A program made the position numbers and the translations under genes. Shown here piece by piece: positions 13,306 to 13,446 of a stretch of 13,446 bases of DNA. The notes under the pieces were generated by a model. The model was given only the letters and a program-made list of their open reading frames with translations. It ran no database searches and was not told the DNA's origin. Source of the DNA: Clostridiales bacterium UBA4653 (GTDB taxonomy: Bacteria > Bacillota > Clostridia > Oscillospirales > CAG-272); contig DHMB01000076.1 in NCBI GenBank assembly GCA_002405565.1, positions 1-13,446 of the forward strand. The letters are read 5' to 3'. Within the stretch, counting starts at the first letter, position 1. Every line of letters starts with the position of its first letter.

Positions 13306-13446
13306 CGCAAACCAATAAATGAAGTTTCTTTTGCCTACTTTCTTTTCAAAGAAAAGAAAGGTGCCTGTATTTTTAATATATTTATGTCTGTGCAGATAAT
13401 AAAACATCCGCACAAACCAATACCCGAAGTTTCTTTTGCCTACTTT
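13306..13446. repeat. 36-bp direct repeat at the window edge
   Basis: The block CAAACCAATA, a variable triplet, then GAAGTTTCTTTTGCC and TACTTT occurs at 13306-13341 and again at 13411-13446, with a 105-bp period. The second copy is cut by the window end, so more copies may follow. Confidence 0.75.

Larger units (their letters stand above)
12751..13446. repeat. Gene-less right edge made of dispersed hairpin repeats
   Basis: I see no credible gene in this stretch. It holds a 12-bp perfect hairpin at 12813-12839 and the TGCTGGGCTTTGGT element at 13012-13058 that also occurs at 1096-1142. It also holds the 49-bp tandem pair listed separately and the CTCCCTC/GAGGGAG hairpin at 13272-13290 that also occurs at 4-22. 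A CTTTCTTTTC/GAAAAGAAAG hairpin lies at 13338-13360, and a 36-bp direct repeat lies at 13306-13341 and 13411-13446. Open frames across it carry no recognisable domain and follow the repeats. Confidence 0.7.

Overview
The window looks like chromosomal DNA from an uncultured, probably gut-associated member of the Clostridia (Bacillota). The basis is a DUF4364 protein (a clostridial family), a YesL-like DUF624 protein, purine-rich ribosome binding sites, sigma-A promoters, many strong intrinsic terminators, and secreted InlB B-repeat proteins. I cannot name a genus.

Layout from left to right. Positions 1-144 hold a hairpin repeat and a ribosome binding site. Positions 145-999 encode a two-domain DUF11 protein, closed by a terminator. 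Positions 1277-3979 are a tight operon: DUF4364 protein, DUF624/YesL membrane protein, GH29 alpha-L-fucosidase. Positions 4054-4419 encode a small lipoprotein with a near-perfect sigma-A promoter and its own terminators. Positions 4592-5737 encode a FliB-like flagellin lysine N-methylase, convergent with a MerR-family regulator that has a GyrI-like effector domain (5827-6633, minus strand).

The most interesting part is the five-gene surface operon at 6916-12173. It encodes a 976-residue secreted InlB B-repeat protein (A), a membrane-anchored protein (B1), two small secreted proteins (C1 and C2) and a second membrane-anchored protein (B2). The C-terminal domain of A is related to the whole mature part of C1 and C2. 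All three share a tryptophan-rich signature: an ITW-x-x-M-x-F-T-Y strand followed by W-N-P-E-x-H and a later V-x-N strand. B1 and B2 resemble each other in layout and in their C-terminal beta-rich domain. I do not recognise the signature domain. I infer a multi-subunit surface assembly, with A as a possible adhesive member, C1 and C2 as repeated subunits, and B1 and B2 as membrane-tethered partners. The promoter in front of A has the diagnostic MerR-family geometry: a 19-bp spacer filled by a perfect dyad that starts immediately after the -35 box and ends 3 nt before the -10 box. The neighbouring MerR gene is the obvious candidate regulator. Two large hairpins between C2 and B2 could set different expression levels.

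The right end holds a small XRE-family regulator (12239-12466, minus strand). Its promoter overlaps a consensus promoter on the other strand, and a near-perfect 22-bp palindrome covers both start regions. The plus-strand transcript has a good ribosome binding site and ATG but runs into a terminator after about 210 nt with no in-frame stop, so it is either a small RNA or a gene remnant. From about 12750 to the end there is no credible gene, only dispersed and tandem hairpin repeats. Relatives of several of these occur at the left end and at 1036-1145.
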